From: Mycolicibacter sp. MU0083
Lineage (GTDB): Bacteria > Actinomycetota > Actinomycetes > Mycobacteriales > Mycobacteriaceae
Length of the DNA: 64,000 nucleotides
Direction of reading: 5' to 3'
Assembly: GCF_963378075.1 (NCBI RefSeq)
Contig: NZ_OY726394.1
Coordinates: forward strand, 2,542,001-2,606,000
Part shown: positions 10,380-19,471 of the stretch, in pieces
How positions within the stretch are numbered: the first letter of the stretch is position 1
Layout of the letters: every line of letters begins with the position of its first letter
Notes under the pieces: model-generated
The model's database searches: none
What the model saw: the letters and a program-made list of their open reading frames with translations, nothing else
What the model was told of the DNA's origin: nothing
Position numbers and translations under genes: made by a program

Positions 10380-12612
10380 CGGCAGACTCGGCGGCCCCAT
10401 CGCTGGTCGCTTCTGCTGCGTCGTCGACCGGCACCAGTGAGATCTTGCCGCGGTTGTCGATGTCGGCGATCTCCACCCGGATCTTGTCGCCGACCTTGAC
10501 CACGTCTTCGACCTTGGCGACCCGCTTGCCCTTGCCGAGCTTGGAGATGTGGACCAGGCCGTCGCGTCCCGGCAGCAGCGACACGAACGCGCCGAAGTCG
10601 GTGGTCTTGACCACGGTGCCCAGGAACCGCTCGCCGATCTTGGGCAGCTGCGGGTTGGCGATGGCGTTGATCTTGTCGATCGCGGCCTGCGCGGACGGGC
10701 CGTCGGCGGCACCGACGAACACGGTGCCGTCGTCCTCGATGGAGATCTGGGCGCCGGTCTCCTCGGTGATCGAGTTGATCATCTTGCCCTTGGGCCCGAT
10801 CACCTCGCCGATCTTGTCCACCGGAACCTTGATGGTGGTGACCCGCGGCGCGTAGGGGCTCATCTCGTCGGGCTCGTCGATGGCCTCGGCCATCACGTCG
10901 AGGATGGTCATCCGGGCGTCCTTGGCCTGGGCCAGGGCGCCGGCCAGCACCTGCGACGGGATCCCGTCGAGCTTGGTGTCCAGCTGCAGGGCGGTGACGA
11001 AGTCCTTGGTGCCGGCGACCTTGAAGTCCATGTCGCCGAAGGCGTCCTCGGCACCCAGGATGTCGGTCAGCGCGACGAAGCGACGCTCGGTCTTGCCGTC
11101 AACCTCGACGTCGTCGGAGACCAGGCCCATGGCGATGCCGGCGACCGGAGCCTTCAGCGGCACACCGGCGTTGAGCAGCGCCAGGGTGGAGGCACACACC
11201 GAACCCATCGAGGTGGATCCGTTGGAGCTCAGGGCTTCCGACACCTGACGGATGGCGTACGGGAACTCTTCGACGCTGGGCAGCACCGGGACCAGCGCGC
11301 GCTCGGCGAGCGCACCGTGGCCGATCTCGCGACGCTTGGGCGAACCGACGCGGCCGGTCTCACCGGTCGAGTACGGCGGGAAGTTGTAGTGGTGCATGTA
11401 GCGCTTGGACTTCTCCGGCCCCAGCGAGTCGATCTGCTGGGCCATCTTCATCATGTCCAGCGTGGTGACGCCCATGATCTGGGTCTCGCCGCGCTCGAAC
11501 AGCGCGCTGCCGTGCGCCCGCGGGATCACCGCGACCTCGGCCGAGAGCGCCCGGATGTCGGTGATGCCACGGCCGTCGATGCGGAAGTGGTCGGTCAGGA
11601 TGCGCTGGCGCACCAGCTTCTTGGTCAGGCTGCGGTATGCCGCGCCGATCTCCTTCTCGCGACCCTCGTAGGTCTCGGCCAGGCGGGCGACGACCTCGGT
11701 CTTGATCTCCTCGGTGCGCTCGTCGCGCTCGGCCTTGCCGGCGATGGTCAGCGCCTTGGCCAGCTCGTCGGTCGCGACCGAGGCGACCGAGTAGTAGACG
11801 TCCTCGCCGTAGGGCGGGAACAGCGGGTAGTCGGCGGTCGGGCGAGCGGCGGCGTCGGACAGTTCCTGCTGGGCCTTGCACAGTGCGGCGATGAACGGCT
11901 TGGCGGCCTCCAGGCCTTCGGCCACCACGGTCTCGGTCGGCGCCTGCGCACCGGCCTCGATCAGCTCGATGACGTTCTCGGTGGCCTCGGCTTCGACCAT
12001 CATGATCGCGACGTCGCCGTCGTCGAGGAGGCGGCCGGCCAGCACCATGTCGAAGGCCGCACCTTCCAGCTGCTCGACGGTGGGGAACGCCACCCAGGTG
12101 CCGTTGATCAGCGCGACCCGCGCCGCACCGACCGGACCGGAGAACGGCAGACCGGCGAGCTGGGTGGATGCCGAGGCGGCGTTGATCGCGACCACGTCGT
12201 AGAGGTCGTTGGGGTTCAGGCTCAGCACCGTCACCACGACCTGGACCTCGTTGCGCAGGCCGTCGACGAACGACGGGCGCAGCGGGCGGTCGGTGAGGCG
12301 GCAGGTCAGGATCGCGTCGGTCGACGGACGGCCCTCACGGCGGAAGAACGAGCCGGGGATCCGGCCCGCCGCGTACATCCGCTCCTCGACGTCGACGGTG
12401 AGCGGGAAGAAGTCGAAGTGGTCCTTGGGTGCCTTGCTGGCGGTGGTCGCCGACAGCAGCATGGTCTCGTCGTCGAGGTAGGCGACGACACTGCCGGCGG
12501 CCTGCTGTGCCAGCCGACCGGTCTCGAAGCGGATGGTGCGCTTGCCGAAGGTGCCGTTGTCGATGACAGCGGTGGACTCGAATACGCCTTCTTCAATTTC
12601 AATTGCAGACAT
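10357..12612 (-). CDS. gpsI: Polynucleotide phosphorylase / guanosine pentaphosphate synthetase
   Basis: A 751-residue PNPase that degrades RNA phosphorolytically and can make pppGpp. It has two RNase PH domains (about 15-240 and 340-560) separated by an all-alpha domain, a KH domain (about 600-665, [15 protein letters not shown]), and an S1 domain (about 675-745, [19 protein letters not shown]). The Ser/Gly phosphate site [16 protein letters not shown] motif is intact. ATG at 12612 ([14 protein letters not shown]) matches the family start; the reading from 12645 adds 11 residues without support. It is followed by the overlapping pepR. Confidence 0.98.
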   Translation of the reverse strand: MSAIEIEEGVFESTAVIDNGTFGKRTIRFETGRLAQQAAGSVVAYLDDETMLLSATTASKAPKDHFDFFPLTVDVEERMYAAGRIPGSFFRREGRPSTDAILTCRLTDRPLRPSFVDGLRNEVQVVVTVLSLNPNDLYDVVAINAASASTQLAGLPFSGPVGAARVALINGTWVAFPTVEQLEGAAFDMVLAGRLLDDGDVAIMMVEAEATENVIELIEAGAQAPTETVVAEGLEAAKPFIAALCKAQQELSDAAARPTADYPLFPPYGEDVYYSVASVATDELAKALTIAGKAERDERTEEIKTEVVARLAETYEGREKEIGAAYRSLTKKLVRQRILTDHFRIDGRGITDIRALSAEVAVIPRAHGSALFERGETQIMGVTTLDMMKMAQQIDSLGPEKSKRYMHHYNFPPYSTGETGRVGSPKRREIGHGALAERALVPVLPSVEEFPYAIRQVSEALSSNGSTSMGSVCASTLALLNAGVPLKAPVAGIAMGLVSDDVEVDGKTERRFVALTDILGAEDAFGDMDFKVAGTKDFVTALQLDTKLDGIPSQVLAGALAQAKDARMTILDVMAEAIDEPDEMSPYAPRVTTIKVPVDKIGEVIGPKGKMINSITEETGAQISIEDDGTVFVGAADGPSAQAAIDKINAIANPQLPKIGERFLGTVVKTTDFGAFVSLLPGRDGLVHISKLGKGKRVAKVEDVVKVGDKIRVEIADIDNRGKISLVPVDDAAEATSDGAAESADAAPAES

Positions 12613-12649
12613 GGAAGCCCGTACGGCCTTTCCTGGTTCGTTCAACTGT

Positions 12650-12677
12650 TTCGCTACGTCAGACGTGCGTCAGCGAA
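12650..12677. promoter_or_regulatory. Inverted repeat in gpsI leader
   Basis: TTCGCT at 12650-12655 pairs with AGCGAA at 12672-12677 around a 16-nt loop that contains the direct repeat ACGT-cag-ACGT. It lies 38-65 nt upstream of the gpsI ATG. PNPase leaders in other bacteria form autoregulatory stem-loops; function here is inference. Confidence 0.3.
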
Positions 12678-12851
12678 GAACCTGGATGCGGCTACGGTCG
12701 TCGATCGAAGCGGCCGGGATACTGGCGACGTACTCCCCAGACCCGGCTGCCACTACCGAAGACCGCCCGACTCAGGTCTGGCTGATCGCACCGAACGAAT
12801 CCCGTCGTGACGTGCCGGAGTGACCACGCGGATGCGGGGGTCACACCGATG

Positions 12852-12872
12852 CCCGGGCCCACTGGGCCCGGG
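12852..12872 (-). terminator. Hairpin terminator of rpsO
   Basis: A perfect 9-bp G+C stem, CCCGGGCCC at 12852-12860 and GGGCCCGGG at 12864-12872, has a 3-nt loop 46 bp beyond the rpsO stop. It lacks a U-tract, as is common for mycobacterial intrinsic terminators. Confidence 0.65.
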
Positions 12873-12918
12873 ACGGTCTCACTCTACACGGCGGCGATAC
12901 CGCCGAACCGGTTCGTCG

Positions 12919-13188
12919 TCAGCGACGCAGGCCGAGGCGCTCGATCAGCGAACGGTAGCGCGCCACATCGGTCTGGGTCAGGTACTTGAGCAGCCGGCGG
13001 CGACGGCCGACCAGCAGCAGCAGACCGCGCCGCGAGTGGTGGTCGTGCTTGTGCGTCTTGAGGTGCTCGGTGAGGTCGACGATCCGCTTCGTCAGCAGCG
13101 CGACCTGAGCCTCCGGCGAACCGGTGTCGGTCTCGTGCAGCCCGTAGCTGCTCAGGATCTCTTTTTTCTGCTCAGCGGTCAGCGCCAC
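12919..13188 (-). CDS. rpsO: 30S ribosomal protein S15
   Basis: An 89-residue S15, the standard length, beginning [20 protein letters not shown] and ending [12 protein letters not shown]. It binds the central domain of 16S rRNA during 30S assembly. The conserved [16 protein letters not shown] and [20 protein letters not shown] segments are intact. It lies downstream of ribF on the same strand and ends before the hairpin at 12852-12872. Confidence 0.99.
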   Translation of the reverse strand: MALTAEQKKEILSSYGLHETDTGSPEAQVALLTKRIVDLTEHLKTHKHDHHSRRGLLLLVGRRRRLLKYLTQTDVARYRSLIERLGLRR

Positions 13189-13302
13189 GAAAACTCTCCA
13201 TCAATCGGTCCCGCGAATTTCATGTCGGTGGCCACCGCGGACTGCAGCACACCGAGCGGGAAGCTTAGCAGTGCGCGGGCGCTTCGACCCAATCGGCGGC
13301 GG

Positions 13303-14289
13303 TCAGCCCTCGGCGAGCATGCCGCGCGTCTCTTCGACATCGGCGTTGATCGCCACCACCAGCTCTTCCACGGAGTCGAACTTGCGTTGGCCGCGGATCC
13401 GGCTGACGAAGTCGACGGCGACCCGCTGGCCGTACAGGTCGGCGTTCTCGTCGAGGACGAAGGCCTCGACGGTACGGGCCCGGCCGGAGAACGTCGGGTT
13501 GGTGCCCACCGACACCGCGGCCTGACAACGCTGGCCGGCGACGACGGTGCCCGGCACCGGGCCGTGCCCCAGCACGGTGAACCAGGCCGCGTACACCCCG
13601 TCGGCGGGGATCGCGGCGAAGGCCGAGGGCGCCACGTTGGCGGTCGGAAAACCGAGGTTGCGGCCGCGACCGTCGCCGCGCACCACCAGTCCCTCGACCC
13701 GGTGCGGCCGGCCCAGCGCCTCGGCGGCCGCAGTCACATCACCGGCGTCCACGCAGGACCGGATGTAGGTCGAGGAGAACGTGACCGATTGGGCGGCGGC
13801 GTCGTCGCGTTCGGCCACCAGCGACACCGCTTCCACCCCGAAACCGAACTGTTCCCCGGCCCGGCGCAGGGTCTCCACGTTGCCGGCGGCCTTGCGGCCG
13901 AAGGTGAAGTTCTCCCCCACCACGACGTCCACCACGTGCAGGTGCTCGACGAGCAACTGATGGATGTAGCGGTCCGGGGTCAGCTTCATGAACTCCGGGG
14001 TGAACGGGATGACCAGGAACACGTCGATGCCGGACTGCTCGACCAGTTCGGCACGGCGCGCCAGCGTGGTGAGCTGCGCCGGATGGTTGCCGGGATAGAC
14101 GACTTCCATGGGATGCGGATCGAAGGTCATCAGCACCGTCGGCACACCACGGGCTTTGCCCGCCCGCACCGCATGCGCGATCAGCTCCGCATGACCGCGG
14201 TGCACACCATCGAAGACGCCGATAGTGAGCACACATCTGCCCCAGTCTGTGGGGATCTCGTCCTGCCCCCGCCACCGCTGCACGAGCAC
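13303..14289 (-). CDS. ribF: Bifunctional riboflavin kinase / FAD synthetase
   Basis: A 328-residue enzyme that phosphorylates riboflavin to FMN and adenylates FMN to FAD. The N-terminal nucleotidyltransferase domain (about 15-170) contains TIGVFDGVHRGHAEL, the class I HxGH-like ATP site, and TFSSTYIRS. The C-terminal flavokinase domain (about 185-310) has GDGRGRNLGFPTANV. The start is GTG at 14289; a second in-frame GTG lies two codons later at 14283. It is divergent from mntR/sirR with only 18 bp between starts, so each promoter must overlap the other's coding sequence. Confidence 0.97.
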   Translation of the reverse strand: MLVQRWRGQDEIPTDWGRCVLTIGVFDGVHRGHAELIAHAVRAGKARGVPTVLMTFDPHPMEVVYPGNHPAQLTTLARRAELVEQSGIDVFLVIPFTPEFMKLTPDRYIHQLLVEHLHVVDVVVGENFTFGRKAAGNVETLRRAGEQFGFGVEAVSLVAERDDAAAQSVTFSSTYIRSCVDAGDVTAAAEALGRPHRVEGLVVRGDGRGRNLGFPTANVAPSAFAAIPADGVYAAWFTVLGHGPVPGTVVAGQRCQAAVSVGTNPTFSGRARTVEAFVLDENADLYGQRVAVDFVSRIRGQRKFDSVEELVVAINADVEETRGMLAEG

Positions 14290-14307
14290 CAGCCTAAACT
14301 GTCCGTC

Positions 14308-15006
14308 GTGAGCCCTTGGGAGCAGTCGGACGGGCTGAGCAGCGTCGCCCAGGACTACCTGAAAGTCATCTGGACCGCCCAGGAATGGTCACCGGAGAAG
14401 GTCAGCACGAAAATGCTGGCGGAGAAGATCGGTGTGTCGGCCAGCACCGCCTCGGAATCGATCCGCAAACTGGCCGACGCGGGCCTGGTCGACCATGAGA
14501 AGTACGGTGCGGTGGCGCTGACCGATGCGGGCCGTCGGGCCGCACTGGCCATGGTGCGTCGCCACCGCCTGATCGAGACGTTCCTGGTGCGCGAACTCGG
14601 TTACCGCTGGGACGAGGTGCACGACGAGGCCGAGATCCTCGAGCACGCGGTGTCCGACCAGATGATCGCGCGTATCGACGCCAAACTCGGGTACCCGCAG
14701 CGCGACCCGCACGGTGACCCCATCCCGGCATCCGACGGGCAGGTGCCCACGCCCCCGGCGCGCCAGTTGTGGGCCTGCACCGACGGGGAGGCCGGCACGG
14801 TGGCCCGGATCTCCGACCACGATCCGGAGATGCTGCGTTACTTCGCCCAGGTGGGGATCTGCCTCGACGCCCGGGTTCGCGTACTCGCCCGGCGCGACTT
14901 CGCCGGGATCATCTCGGTGGCGCTGGACTCCCCGGATTCCGCCGATGGCAGCCAAGCGACCATCGATCTGGGGAGCCCAGCGGCCCAAGCGATCTGGGTG
15001 GTGTGA
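14308..15006 (+). CDS. sirR: DtxR/IdeR-family metal-dependent repressor (MntR/SirR-like)
   Basis: A 232-residue regulator from GTG at 14308. The N-terminal winged helix (about 8-75) contains KMLAEKIGVSASTASESIRK. The dimerisation and metal-binding domain carries AALAMVRRHRLIETFL and WDEVHDEAEILEHAVSD. A C-terminal SH3-like FeoA domain begins near residue 150. It is the SirR/MntR homologue at Rv2788, which represses metal uptake genes when Mn or Fe binds. The stop codon directly abuts the convergent ltp1 stop (TGATCA, 15004-15009). Confidence 0.95.
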   Translation: MSPWEQSDGLSSVAQDYLKVIWTAQEWSPEKVSTKMLAEKIGVSASTASESIRKLADAGLVDHEKYGAVALTDAGRRAALAMVRRHRLIETFLVRELGYRWDEVHDEAEILEHAVSDQMIARIDAKLGYPQRDPHGDPIPASDGQVPTPPARQLWACTDGEAGTVARISDHDPEMLRYFAQVGICLDARVRVLARRDFAGIISVALDSPDSADGSQATIDLGSPAAQAIWVV

Positions 15007-16197
15007 TCAGCGCTCGGCGCGCTGGTACGCGGTCACCACGGCCGCACCGCCCAATCCGATGTTGTGCTGCAGTGCGGCGTTGACGCCGTCGACCTGACGC
15101 TTGTCGGCGGTGCCGCGTAGCTGCCAGGTGAGTTCGGCGCACTGCGCCAGACCGGTCGCGCCGAGCGGGTGCCCCTTGGAGATCAGTCCACCGGAGGGGT
15201 TGACCACCCAGCGCCCACCGTAGGTGGTGTCGCCGTTGTCGATCAGGGTTCCCGCTTCGCCTTCGGCGCACAGTCCGAGGGCTTCGTAGAGCAGCAGTTC
15301 GTTGGCCGAGAAGCAGTCGTGCAGTTCGATGACCTGGAAGTCCTGCGGGCCGAGGCCCGATTGGTCATAGACACGTTGTGCCGCCTGCACGTTCATGTCG
15401 TAGCCGATCAGGTTCTTGGCGGTGCCGTCGAAGCTGGAGGCGAAGTCGGTGGTCATCGCCTGCCCGACGATCTCCACCGCTCGCCCGGCCAGACCGTGCT
15501 TGTCGACGAAGGCCTCACTGGCCAGGATCGCCGCACCGGAGCCGTCGGAGGTCGGCGAACACTGCAGCTTGGTCAGCGGGTCGTAGATCATCCGCGAGCC
15601 GAGGATGTCGTCGAGGGTGTACTCGTCTTGGAACTGGGCATACGGGTTGTTCACCGAATGCTTGTGGTTCTTGTAGCCGATCTTGGCGAAATGCTCTGCG
15701 GTGGAACCGTATTCCTTCATGTGTTCGCGTCCGGCGGCACCGAACATCCACGGCGCGACCGGGAACGCCGCCTCGGAGATGGCGGCCAGCGCCATCACGT
15801 GCTTCTCCATCGGCTGAGCACGGTCGTCGTAGGTGGTCCCCAGCGAACCGGGCTTCATCTTCTCGAATCCGAGCGCGATGGTGCAGTCGGCCAGTCCGCC
15901 CCGGATGGCCTGAGCGGCGAGGTAGAGCGCGGTGGAACCGGTCGAGCAGTTGTTGTTGACGTTGACGATCGGGATGCCGGTCATGCCCAGCTCGTAGAGC
16001 GCGCGCTGGCCGGCGGTGGATTCCCCGTAGACGTAACCGACATAGCCCTGTTCGACGGCGGTGTAGTCGATGCCGGCGTCTTGCAGCGCGTTGGTGCCCG
16101 ACTCGCGCGCCATGTCGGGGTAGTCCCAGCCTTCACGGCGTCCGGGCTTCTCGAACTTCGTCATTCCGACGCCGATCACGTACACCTTGTTAGCCAT
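15007..16197 (-). CDS. ltp1: Thiolase-fold lipid-transfer protein (acetyl-CoA acetyltransferase-like)
   Basis: A 396-residue SCP-x/thiolase-like protein, close to M. tuberculosis Ltp1 (Rv2790c). [20 protein letters not shown] carries the active-site Cys at about 91. [16 protein letters not shown] holds the His, and [10 protein letters not shown] closes the fold. The role is in acyl-CoA degradation, possibly sterol or branched side chains (family knowledge). ATG at 16197 has AGGGAG 5 bp upstream and is preferred to GTG at 16203. The fadE gene that follows ltp1's neighbour in M. tuberculosis (fadE21) is absent here. Confidence 0.94.
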   Translation of the reverse strand: MANKVYVIGVGMTKFEKPGRREGWDYPDMARESGTNALQDAGIDYTAVEQGYVGYVYGESTAGQRALYELGMTGIPIVNVNNNCSTGSTALYLAAQAIRGGLADCTIALGFEKMKPGSLGTTYDDRAQPMEKHVMALAAISEAAFPVAPWMFGAAGREHMKEYGSTAEHFAKIGYKNHKHSVNNPYAQFQDEYTLDDILGSRMIYDPLTKLQCSPTSDGSGAAILASEAFVDKHGLAGRAVEIVGQAMTTDFASSFDGTAKNLIGYDMNVQAAQRVYDQSGLGPQDFQVIELHDCFSANELLLYEALGLCAEGEAGTLIDNGDTTYGGRWVVNPSGGLISKGHPLGATGLAQCAELTWQLRGTADKRQVDGVNAALQHNIGLGGAAVVTAYQRAER

Positions 16198-16240
16198 TTT
16201 CACTCCCTAGCTGTGCTGTTGCGGGTGAGCATAGTTGTCG

Positions 16241-17134
16241 TCACAGGGTCGCCGGCCGGATCACGACCACCGACTTGGTTCGGTTCCCGGAATCTTCGAG
16301 CAGTGCCATCACCCTCCCGTCGGGGGCCGTCGCCGCATAGGTGCCGGCGATACCCGCCGGTGTCAGCGGGCGACCGTGACCGACATCGACCGCCTCCTCG
16401 GCGGTCAGGTCGCGGCGCGGGAAACCCTGCAGGCAGGCGTCATCGAGGCTGTAGCTCAACCGCGGTGTCTCGGCCAGTTCGTCGAGGGTTCGGGCCTGGT
16501 CCAGCCCGAAGCGGCCGGCGCGGGTTCGCCGCAGCGCGGTCAGATGCCCGCCGACGCCGAGTTCGTTGCCCAGATCCCGGGCCAGCGCGCGGATATAGGT
16601 CCCCGCCGAGCAGTCCACCTCGACCTCGAGGTCGATGAAGGGTTCGACGGCGCGTCCGACGTTGAGCACCTCGAAACGGCCGATGTGCACCGGCCGGGCG
16701 GGCAGTTCGACGGCGTGGCCTTCCCGGGCCAGCTGGTAGGACCGCTTGCCGGCGACCTTGATGGCGCTGACGGCCGAGGGCACCTGCGCGATGTCACCGC
16801 GCAGTCCGGCGATCGCCGCGGCGATCTGCTCGTCGGTGACGTGTGTCGCCGACGTCGTCTGCAACACATCGCCTTCGGCGTCCTCGGTCGAGGTGGTCTG
16901 GCCCAGCCGGATGGTGGCGGCATAGGACTTCTCCGAGGTGGTCAGCAGTCCCAGGATCTTGGTGGCCCGCTCGATGCCGATCACCAGCACCCCGGTGGCC
17001 ATCGGGTCCAGCGTGCCGGCGTGGCCGACCTTGCGGGTGTGAAAGAACCGGCGACACCGGGAGACGACGTCGTGACTGGTGATCCCGGCGGGCTTGTCGA
17101 CGATCACCAAACCGGGCGGCGGCGGAGTGCTCAC
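16241..17134 (-). CDS. truB: tRNA pseudouridine-55 synthase
   Basis: A 297-residue TruB that makes pseudouridine 55 in the T-loop of tRNAs. The catalytic Asp is in [13 protein letters not shown], preceded by the [11 protein letters not shown] motif. The [17 protein letters not shown] and [15 protein letters not shown] motifs are intact. A C-terminal PUA-like tail ends the protein. The GTG at 17134 overlaps the pptT stop (GTGA at 17131-17134), so it is translationally coupled to pptT. Confidence 0.97.
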   Translation of the reverse strand: MSTPPPPGLVIVDKPAGITSHDVVSRCRRFFHTRKVGHAGTLDPMATGVLVIGIERATKILGLLTTSEKSYAATIRLGQTTSTEDAEGDVLQTTSATHVTDEQIAAAIAGLRGDIAQVPSAVSAIKVAGKRSYQLAREGHAVELPARPVHIGRFEVLNVGRAVEPFIDLEVEVDCSAGTYIRALARDLGNELGVGGHLTALRRTRAGRFGLDQARTLDELAETPRLSYSLDDACLQGFPRRDLTAEEAVDVGHGRPLTPAGIAGTYAATAPDGRVMALLEDSGNRTKSVVVIRPATL

Positions 17135-17802
17135 AGCACGATCGCCGTCAGCACCAGACCGCCGGCCGTCGACCAGCGCCCGCGCAGTTCGGTCAGCGGC
17201 GGTCCGGACAGCGCCGCGGGGTCGATCAGGATTCGGGATACGAACGCCCCGGAGTCCCCGTCGTTCGCCGTCAGCGTGATGTGGGCGTCTTCGAATCCGA
17301 GCCACCGCTTGGTCAGCGGAAACCACGCCTTGTAGGTGGCTTCCTTGGCGCAGAACAGGATTCGGTCCCAATGCCGGTCGGCGGGCAGGGTGGCCAGTTC
17401 ATCGCGTTCTTGCGGCAGGCTGATCGCCCTGAGTACGCCGTCGGGCAGCACATCGTGCGGCTCGGCGTCGATGCCCACCGATCGCACGTCGGTGCGACGG
17501 CCCACCACGGCGCCGCGAAAGCCGGCGCAGTGCGTCAGGCTGCCGACGATACCGTCGGGCCAGGTCGGTTCGCCCTTCTCCCCCTTGAGGATCGGGACCG
17601 GGGGCCGGCCGAGTTCTTCGAGTGCCAGCCGGGCGCAGTAGCGGGCGGTGACGAACTCGTTGCGGCGCTTGTCGACCGCACGGGCGATCAGTTCTTCTTC
17701 CTCGGGCAGCGGAGCCAGTCCGGGCGGATCCTCGTAGCGTTCGGCCCAGGCCAGCGAACCCGCAGGCGCACCGTGGAGAACGGTTCCCAGCAGCTTGCTC
17801 AT
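17131..17802 (-). CDS. pptT: 4'-phosphopantetheinyl transferase
   Basis: A 223-residue Sfp-type transferase that loads 4'-phosphopantetheine from CoA onto carrier domains of PKS, NRPS and the mycobacterial acyl carrier proteins. [14 protein letters not shown] holds the Mg-binding Asp/Glu, and [14 protein letters not shown] is the WxxKEAxxK-like signature. [14 protein letters not shown] binds CoA. It is Rv2794c-like, essential in M. tuberculosis. It overlaps truB downstream (GTGA) and pptH upstream (ATGA at 17799-17802), so three genes are stacked without gaps. Confidence 0.97.
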   Translation of the reverse strand: MSKLLGTVLHGAPAGSLAWAERYEDPPGLAPLPEEEELIARAVDKRRNEFVTARYCARLALEELGRPPVPILKGEKGEPTWPDGIVGSLTHCAGFRGAVVGRRTDVRSVGIDAEPHDVLPDGVLRAISLPQERDELATLPADRHWDRILFCAKEATYKAWFPLTKRWLGFEDAHITLTANDGDSGAFVSRILIDPAALSGPPLTELRGRWSTAGGLVLTAIVL

Positions 17803-18764
17803 CGCGCCCGCCGTTCCCGTAGCCGTTCGGCGAACTTCGCGCTGGCCTCCCGCATCTCGTCGGTGATGGTGAAGTGACCGCCGAATTCGTTGAGGTAGCC
17901 GGGCGGGTACTGCGGGTCGGGCAGGATCTGGCGCAGCCAGCGGTGCGGCTGGCGTCGCCGCCACTCCCGCGGGTAGCCCACCGAGACCTCCTCGAAGCGC
18001 ACCTCGTCGTAGTAGGTGGTGCGCGGGATGTGCAGGTGCCCGTAGACCGAGCAGATCGCGTTGTAGCGGGTGTGCCAGTCGGCGGTTTCGGTGGTGCCGC
18101 ACCACAGCGAGAACTCCGGGTAGAACAGCGCATCGCAGGGCTGGCGCACCATCGGGAAATGGTTGACCAGCACGGTCGGCGTCATCCAGTCCAGGTCTTC
18201 GAGGCGCTTGCGGGTGACGGCCACCCGATCGCGGCACCAGGCGTCGCGGGTGCCGTAGGGCTCCGGTGACAGCAGGAACTCGTCGGTGGCCACCACGTTG
18301 TTCTCCCGGGCGATGGCCAGCCCCTCGGCCTTGGTGGATGCTCCGGCCGGCAGGAACGTGTAGTCGTAGAGTAGGAACATCGGCACGATCGTGGCCGGGC
18401 CGCCTTCTTCGGTCCAGACCGGGAAGGGGTGTTCGGGGGTGATGACGCCCATCTGGTCGCACATGTCGACCAGGTAGTCGTAACGCGAGCGCCCGAAGAT
18501 CTGCATCGGGTCTTTGTTGGTGGTCCACAGCTCGTGGTTGCCGGGCACCCAGATGACCTTCGCGAACCGTTTGCGCAGCAGGTCCAGCGCCCAGCGGATC
18601 TCGTCGGTGCGCTCGGCGACGTCGCCGGCGACGATCAGCCAGTCGTCACCGGTGGCCGGATGCAGCGACTCGGTGACCGGCTTGTTGCCCATGTGACCGG
18701 TGTGCAGGTCCGAGACCGCCCACAGAGTCGGGCCCTGCGCGGCCCTCAGCTTGTGCGTAGTCAC
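17799..18764 (-). CDS. pptH: Phosphopantetheinyl hydrolase-type metallophosphoesterase
   Basis: A 321-residue calcineurin-like phosphoesterase. Motifs are LWAVSDLHTGH (D-x-H), LIVAGDVAERTDE (GD), WVPGNHELW (GNHE), VLVNHFP and YGHLHIP (GHxH). It matches Rv2795c, reported as PptH, which removes 4'-phosphopantetheine from holo-carrier proteins and so reverses PptT. The GTG at 18764 (VTTHKLRAAQGPTLW) is chosen since homology starts just after it; an extension to 18845 would cross the putative KstR-like site. Overlap with pptT couples the two opposing activities. Confidence 0.93.
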   Translation of the reverse strand: MTTHKLRAAQGPTLWAVSDLHTGHMGNKPVTESLHPATGDDWLIVAGDVAERTDEIRWALDLLRKRFAKVIWVPGNHELWTTNKDPMQIFGRSRYDYLVDMCDQMGVITPEHPFPVWTEEGGPATIVPMFLLYDYTFLPAGASTKAEGLAIARENNVVATDEFLLSPEPYGTRDAWCRDRVAVTRKRLEDLDWMTPTVLVNHFPMVRQPCDALFYPEFSLWCGTTETADWHTRYNAICSVYGHLHIPRTTYYDEVRFEEVSVGYPREWRRRQPHRWLRQILPDPQYPPGYLNEFGGHFTITDEMREASAKFAERLRERRAR

Positions 18765-18794
18765 GAGGATTGAGCCTAATCGGTAGGCCAAAAT

Positions 18795-18808
18795 TAGAAC
18801 GTGTTCTC
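18795..18808. promoter_or_regulatory. KstR-like operator
   Basis: TAGAACGTGTTCTC matches the KstR consensus TnnAACnnGTTnnA at every fixed position except the last (C for A). The core AGAAC-GT-GTTCT is a perfect palindrome. It lies between the divergent pptH and DUF3558-like genes, 30 bp from the pptH start and 72 bp from the other ATG. KstR represses sterol-catabolism genes; binding here is inference. Confidence 0.5.
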
Positions 18809-18880
18809 GCCTTCGGGGCAGTGGCCGAGGCCACAACTTGTACACTCCCGGCAGAACACCGGGCGGAAGCGAGGAGTGTC

Positions 18881-19468
18881 ATGCTCACCAAACTGCGTCT
18901 CATCACCGCGCTCGGCGCGCTGGTGATGGCCGTCGTGATGGTCTGGCAGCAGGCACCCCTGCGCAGCGACGTCGCCACCGGTAGTTCCGCGGTGCAGTTG
19001 CGCTCCACCGCCATCCCGCTGGCACCGCCGACCACATCGAGCAAAGCGGTCAACATCACCAACCCGCGCCCGTTCGACGCCTGCGAGGACATCCCCTTCA
19101 ACGTCATCGAAGAACTGGGTCTGGCGTTCACCCCGCCCAAGCCGGTCGAAGGTGTGCGCTGCGAGTTCGACGCCGGCAACTACCAGATGGCCGTCGAGAC
19201 CTTCGTGTGGCGCAGCTACGACGAATCCATTCCGGCCGATGCGATCGAGATGGACATCAACGGGCACCGCGCGGCGCAGTTCTGGGTGATGAAGCCCACC
19301 GAATGGAACAACCGGTGGTGGGTCTCCTGCATGGTGGCGTTCAAGACCAGCTACGGGTTGATCCAGCAGGCGCTGTACTACTCGCCGGTGTATTCGAACC
19401 CGGACATGGACTGCCAGGCCGAGAACCTGATGCGCGCCCACCAGCTGGCCCCGCACTACAAGTACTGA
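18881..19468 (+). CDS. DUF3558-like secreted or membrane-anchored protein
   Basis: A 195-residue protein. A single hydrophobic N-terminal helix (about residues 5-23, LRLITALGALVMAVVMVWQ) acts as signal or anchor. The exported part has paired Cys residues (DACEDIP, GVRCEFD, VSCMVAF, DMDCQAE) expected to form disulfides. The layout fits DUF3558 proteins such as Rv2799, which precedes the CocE-like gene in M. tuberculosis. There is no lipobox Cys. GAGGAG precedes the ATG at 18881. It starts 72 bp downstream of the KstR-like site and lies 3 bp before the hydrolase GTG. Function is unknown. Confidence 0.82.
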   Translation: MLTKLRLITALGALVMAVVMVWQQAPLRSDVATGSSAVQLRSTAIPLAPPTTSSKAVNITNPRPFDACEDIPFNVIEELGLAFTPPKPVEGVRCEFDAGNYQMAVETFVWRSYDESIPADAIEMDINGHRAAQFWVMKPTEWNNRWWVSCMVAFKTSYGLIQQALYYSPVYSNPDMDCQAENLMRAHQLAPHYKY

Positions 19469-19471
19469 GCT

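Larger units (their letters stand above)
12613..12918. other. Intergenic region between rpsO and gpsI
   Basis: The 306-bp stretch carries the gpsI leader with an inverted repeat (12650-12677) and the rpsO terminator hairpin (12852-12872). In M. tuberculosis a lipoprotein gene (lppU) lies here. I see no coding sequence with credible homology, so that gene appears absent. Confidence 0.6.

Noticed and set aside
10549..12810. 753-codon plus-strand open frame across gpsI
   Set aside because: It is a shadow of PNPase, Gly/Arg/His-rich and without homology.
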